Of a stretch of DNA of 64,000 bases, positions 61,295 to 64,000 are shown one piece after another. Numbering within the stretch: position 1 is the stretch's first letter; every line of letters begins with the position of its first letter. The translations under genes and the position numbers were made by a program. Below the pieces are notes generated by a model. The model did no database searches, was not told the DNA's origin, and saw only the letters and a program-made list of their open reading frames with translations. This DNA comes from Litoditis marina (Eukaryota > Nematoda > Chromadorea > Rhabditida > Rhabditidae). The stretch spans positions 8,671,864 through 8,735,863 of the forward strand of contig OZ038436.1 in the NCBI GenBank assembly GCA_964036275.1, in the 5' to 3' direction.

Positions 61295-62332
61295 CTAGTG
61301 GGTCGCGCGGCTGACGCCGCGCGCCCCGCTAGCTGGGGGTGCCCCCCAGACCCCCGCGTCTTTGTCATGTTCAGAATTGTTATGGTCGTAACATTTCTAC
61401 AGTTACTTTACCGTTTTAAAGTATGCATATGTTGAGATTTTTCAATTTTACAAATTTCCATAACTAATCAATAAATCGATATTATCGAATTTTTATAATT
61501 GAAAGTCATATTCATTTCTCATGTTATGTTCACTGCTGAAGTTTCATGAAAATTGGCTCAGTCGTGCTCGAATAACGTTCACCGAAAAATCATGACATTT
61601 TCATAAAAATGCTCATAAAAAATCAATAAATCAATATTTTCCTTAGTTCTTGGGGCATGATAGTTACTACACATACACACATCTACGGTAGTAATGAGGA
61701 CTTGAAACTCGCAAAAAAATGGTGACAGACCCAAAAATGACAACTTCATAACAGATCGATAAATCGATATTATCGATTTTTTCCTAATTGAAAGTCATAT
61801 TAATTTCTCGTAGTATGTTCACTGCTGAAGTTTCATGGAAATTGGCTCAGTCGTGCTCAAGTTACGTTCACCGAAAAATCATGACATTTTCATAAAAATG
61901 CTTATAAAAAATCAATAAATCGATATTTTTCTTAGTTCTCAGGGCACAATGGTTGATACACATACGCACATCTACAGTAGGCATAAGGACTTGAAATAAG
62001 CAAAAAAATGGTGACAGGCACCCAAAACGACAACTTCATAGCCGATCGATAAATCGATATATCGATTTTTCATGACCATCAACTTTGTTTCCCGTCCGAG
62101 TTGTATTCATGTTAGAAAGCACTAAGGTCACGGCCGCATGGTTGCCGAGTTACAGCTACATGAAATCTGAGTAGGGTTCATAAAAATGATCATTAAAAAT
62201 CAATAGATCAAAAGCAAAACTTTTCCGCGACGAAAATTAATTAGAAGGCTTCAAGGTATACGTACATGTAATGACAAGCTGAAATGTTGAGAAAAATGGT
62301 TCCCTAGTTTGAGTTTGGTATAGTAGTGGTGA
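61295..62332 (-). mobile_element. Non-autonomous Helitron M8
   Basis: A 1,038-bp element on the - strand, 5' TCACCACTACTATACCAAAC at 62332. Its 3' stem is CGCGCGGC with GCCGCGCG (loop GTCA) and ACCCACTAG, the compensated variant also seen in E7. The 3' end lies at the same position of the 475-bp unit (CTAG|TACATAAC) as M1's. Two similar modules (near 61500 and 61770) carry GTTCACTGCTGAAGTTTCAT. Confidence 0.85.
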
Positions 62333-62926
62333 TGAAAGTCATATTCATTTGTTGAGTCAAGCACATTCCACAAGTTTCATGACAATTGGTTGAGTCCTTC
62401 GTGAATGGTGAACCATGAAAAAATTTTGGGTCAAAATAAAAACCATTGTAAAAAATCGATAAATCAATATCACGGAAATTCCTTCAAAAGACATCCTTAG
62501 ATTTTGATGTAGTATACGTGGTAGGAGTTTTGAGCCGATAGAGCCAAATTTTTTCTCGGAGACAGGGGGTTCATATCGATTTCGGCTAAAGTCAACTTTG
62601 CGGTAGATCAAATTATCGATTTTTTGTTGTCATCATCTTTGTTTCCCATCCGAGTTGTATTCATATTAGAAAGCACTAAGGTCACGGCCGCATGGCTGGC
62701 AAGTTACAGCTATGTGAAATCTGAGTAGGGTCCATAAAAATGATCATTAAAAATCAATAGATCAAAAGCAAAACTTTTCCGCGACGAAAATTACTTAGAA
62801 CACTTGAAGGTATACGTACATGTAATGACGAGTTGAAATGTTGAGAAAAAACGTTAGGGACTTTGAGTTAGGTATAGTATTTGAGAAAAAACGTTAGGGA
62901 CTTTGAGTTAGGTATAGTATAGGTGA
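62333..62926 (-). repeat. Second copy of M6 5' part
   Basis: Identical by eye to 58136-58729 (offset 4,197 bp), including the ~40-bp tandem duplication. It begins exactly at M8's 5' end, where the first copy instead continues into the rest of M6. Confidence 0.92.
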
Positions 62927-64000
62927 CAGCCGCGGGCCCCGCTAGCTGGGGGTGCCCCCCAGACCCCCGCGGCTTTGTCATGTTCAAAATTGTTATGGTC
63001 GTAACATTTCTACAGTTACTTTAACGTTTTTAAAGTATGCATATGTTAAGATTTTTCAGTTGTACAAGTTTTCATAACTAATCAATAAATCGATATTATC
63101 GATTTTTGTTAATTGAAAGTCTTATTCATTTATCAAATATGATCTACTGCTGGAGTTTGATTCGAATCCATCGAGCCGTTTTGTCAGGACAAAAATCACG
63201 AAAATGGGTTTTTTACGTAAAATAATCAATAAAATGCTTGAACTTGAATCAAAACAATATTCCTTCAGGCATGTAACGGAGTAGTTGTTAACATGTAAAA
63301 TATGAAAATTTGAGCACAATTGCTCCAGTTTGAATTTTCACTTTTCCGTGTGGGCACCTCTCTAACTAATCGATAATGCAATTTATTGATTTTTTGTTTA
63401 CATTATATAGAAGACAACAATGAGTTGTGCCACTCACACAATTTCCACAACACTACGTTAACGGGTGCGCTTACAGTATTGTAGAGAAGAAACGGAGATT
63501 TTCATAAAACAATCGATAAAACGCATAAAAATCAATATATCGAAAATCGCTACATTGGAAAGTCTTATTTTGTTTAGTAGTATATTTCACTCGAATATGG
63601 TAGCAACCGCGTTAGTTTGAAAATTTCACAACTGACTTTTGCGTTTTTGACACGTCTCACAACTAATCAATAAATCAATATTATCGATTTTCTCTAATTG
63701 AAACTCATATTTATTTCTTGTGTTATGCACCCTCCATAAATTTTATCTGAATTGGTTCAGTCATTCATGAATGACGAAAAACGAAATTTTTCTGGGGTGA
63801 CATAACGACTCTCACAAAAAATCGATAAATCAATATTAGAAGTTTTCCTTGAAAATGCTCTTTTATAATTCTTAGTTGTACACATGGTAGACGTTTCAGA
63901 GAGATCGGAGCCAAAAATACCTCTGCTGAACCCCCTATAACCGAAATTTTGCTAAAGTCAACTTTGTCGTAGATCAAGTTATCGATTTTTTGTGGTCATC
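62927..64000 (-). mobile_element. Second copy of Helitron M7, runs off the window
   Basis: Matches 58730-59803 at the same 4,197-bp offset and shares M7's broken hairpin, so the break predates the duplication. The 5' end lies beyond the window. Confidence 0.92.

Noticed and set aside
31309..63977. Frames of the type IYREVDFSRNRYEPP or VDFSKISVIGGSAEV
   Set aside because: They arise from the GAAGTTGACTTTAGC module of the 149/298-bp repeats. In other module copies the frame continues differently or is broken, so no common protein is kept.

Overview
The window looks like a nematode genome, most likely Caenorhabditis or a close relative. It is AT-rich, has many short introns with TTTCAG-type acceptors, and its only convincing gene is a eukaryotic Helitron transposase split into 35 exons. 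There are no tRNA, rRNA, CRISPR or prokaryotic features. The species assignment is an inference.

Layout. 1-706 is the tail of a diverged repeat unit. 707-17560 is a 16.9-kb Helitron with 5' end TCACC and a 3' end of GC hairpin plus CTAG. It carries an apparently intact Rep/PIF1-helicase gene (1819-15623, 35 inferred exons, 1,940 codons, no frame break). 17561-25813 is seven head-to-tail copies of a 1,179-bp unit that starts with the same Helitron 5' end but has no 3' hairpin. 25814-39333 is a chain of non-autonomous Helitrons (E1-E8, plus an eighth 1,179-bp unit), all on the + strand and joined CTAG|TCACC with nothing between them. 39334-49380 is about 21 nearly identical copies of a 475-bp satellite. 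49381-60352 is a second chain (M1-M7) on the - strand, inserted as a block between an A and a T of the satellite. 60353-61294 is the other side of the split satellite (two diverged copies). 61295-64000 is a further - strand element (M8) followed by an almost exact second copy of the M6/M7 region, offset by 4,197 bp.

How the parts fit together. The large element encodes the enzyme (HUH nuclease with two tyrosines, plus SF1 helicase). The short elements share its terminal signals (TCACC start, GC stem with a 4-nt loop, CTAG end) and could be moved by it, but code for nothing convincing. Their interiors are a higher-order repeat with an ATCGAT/TTATTGAT box recurring at exactly 149 bp in the best tracts. 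The most notable observations are: the gap-free head-to-tail chains; base-pair-preserving changes in the 3' hairpin stems; three truncations that all fall at the same point in the hairpin; the clean A|T insertion that splits the 475-bp array; and two segmental duplications whose borders coincide with a Helitron 5' end.

Limits. All identities were judged by eye. Exon borders come from splice signals and reading-frame continuity, not from transcripts.
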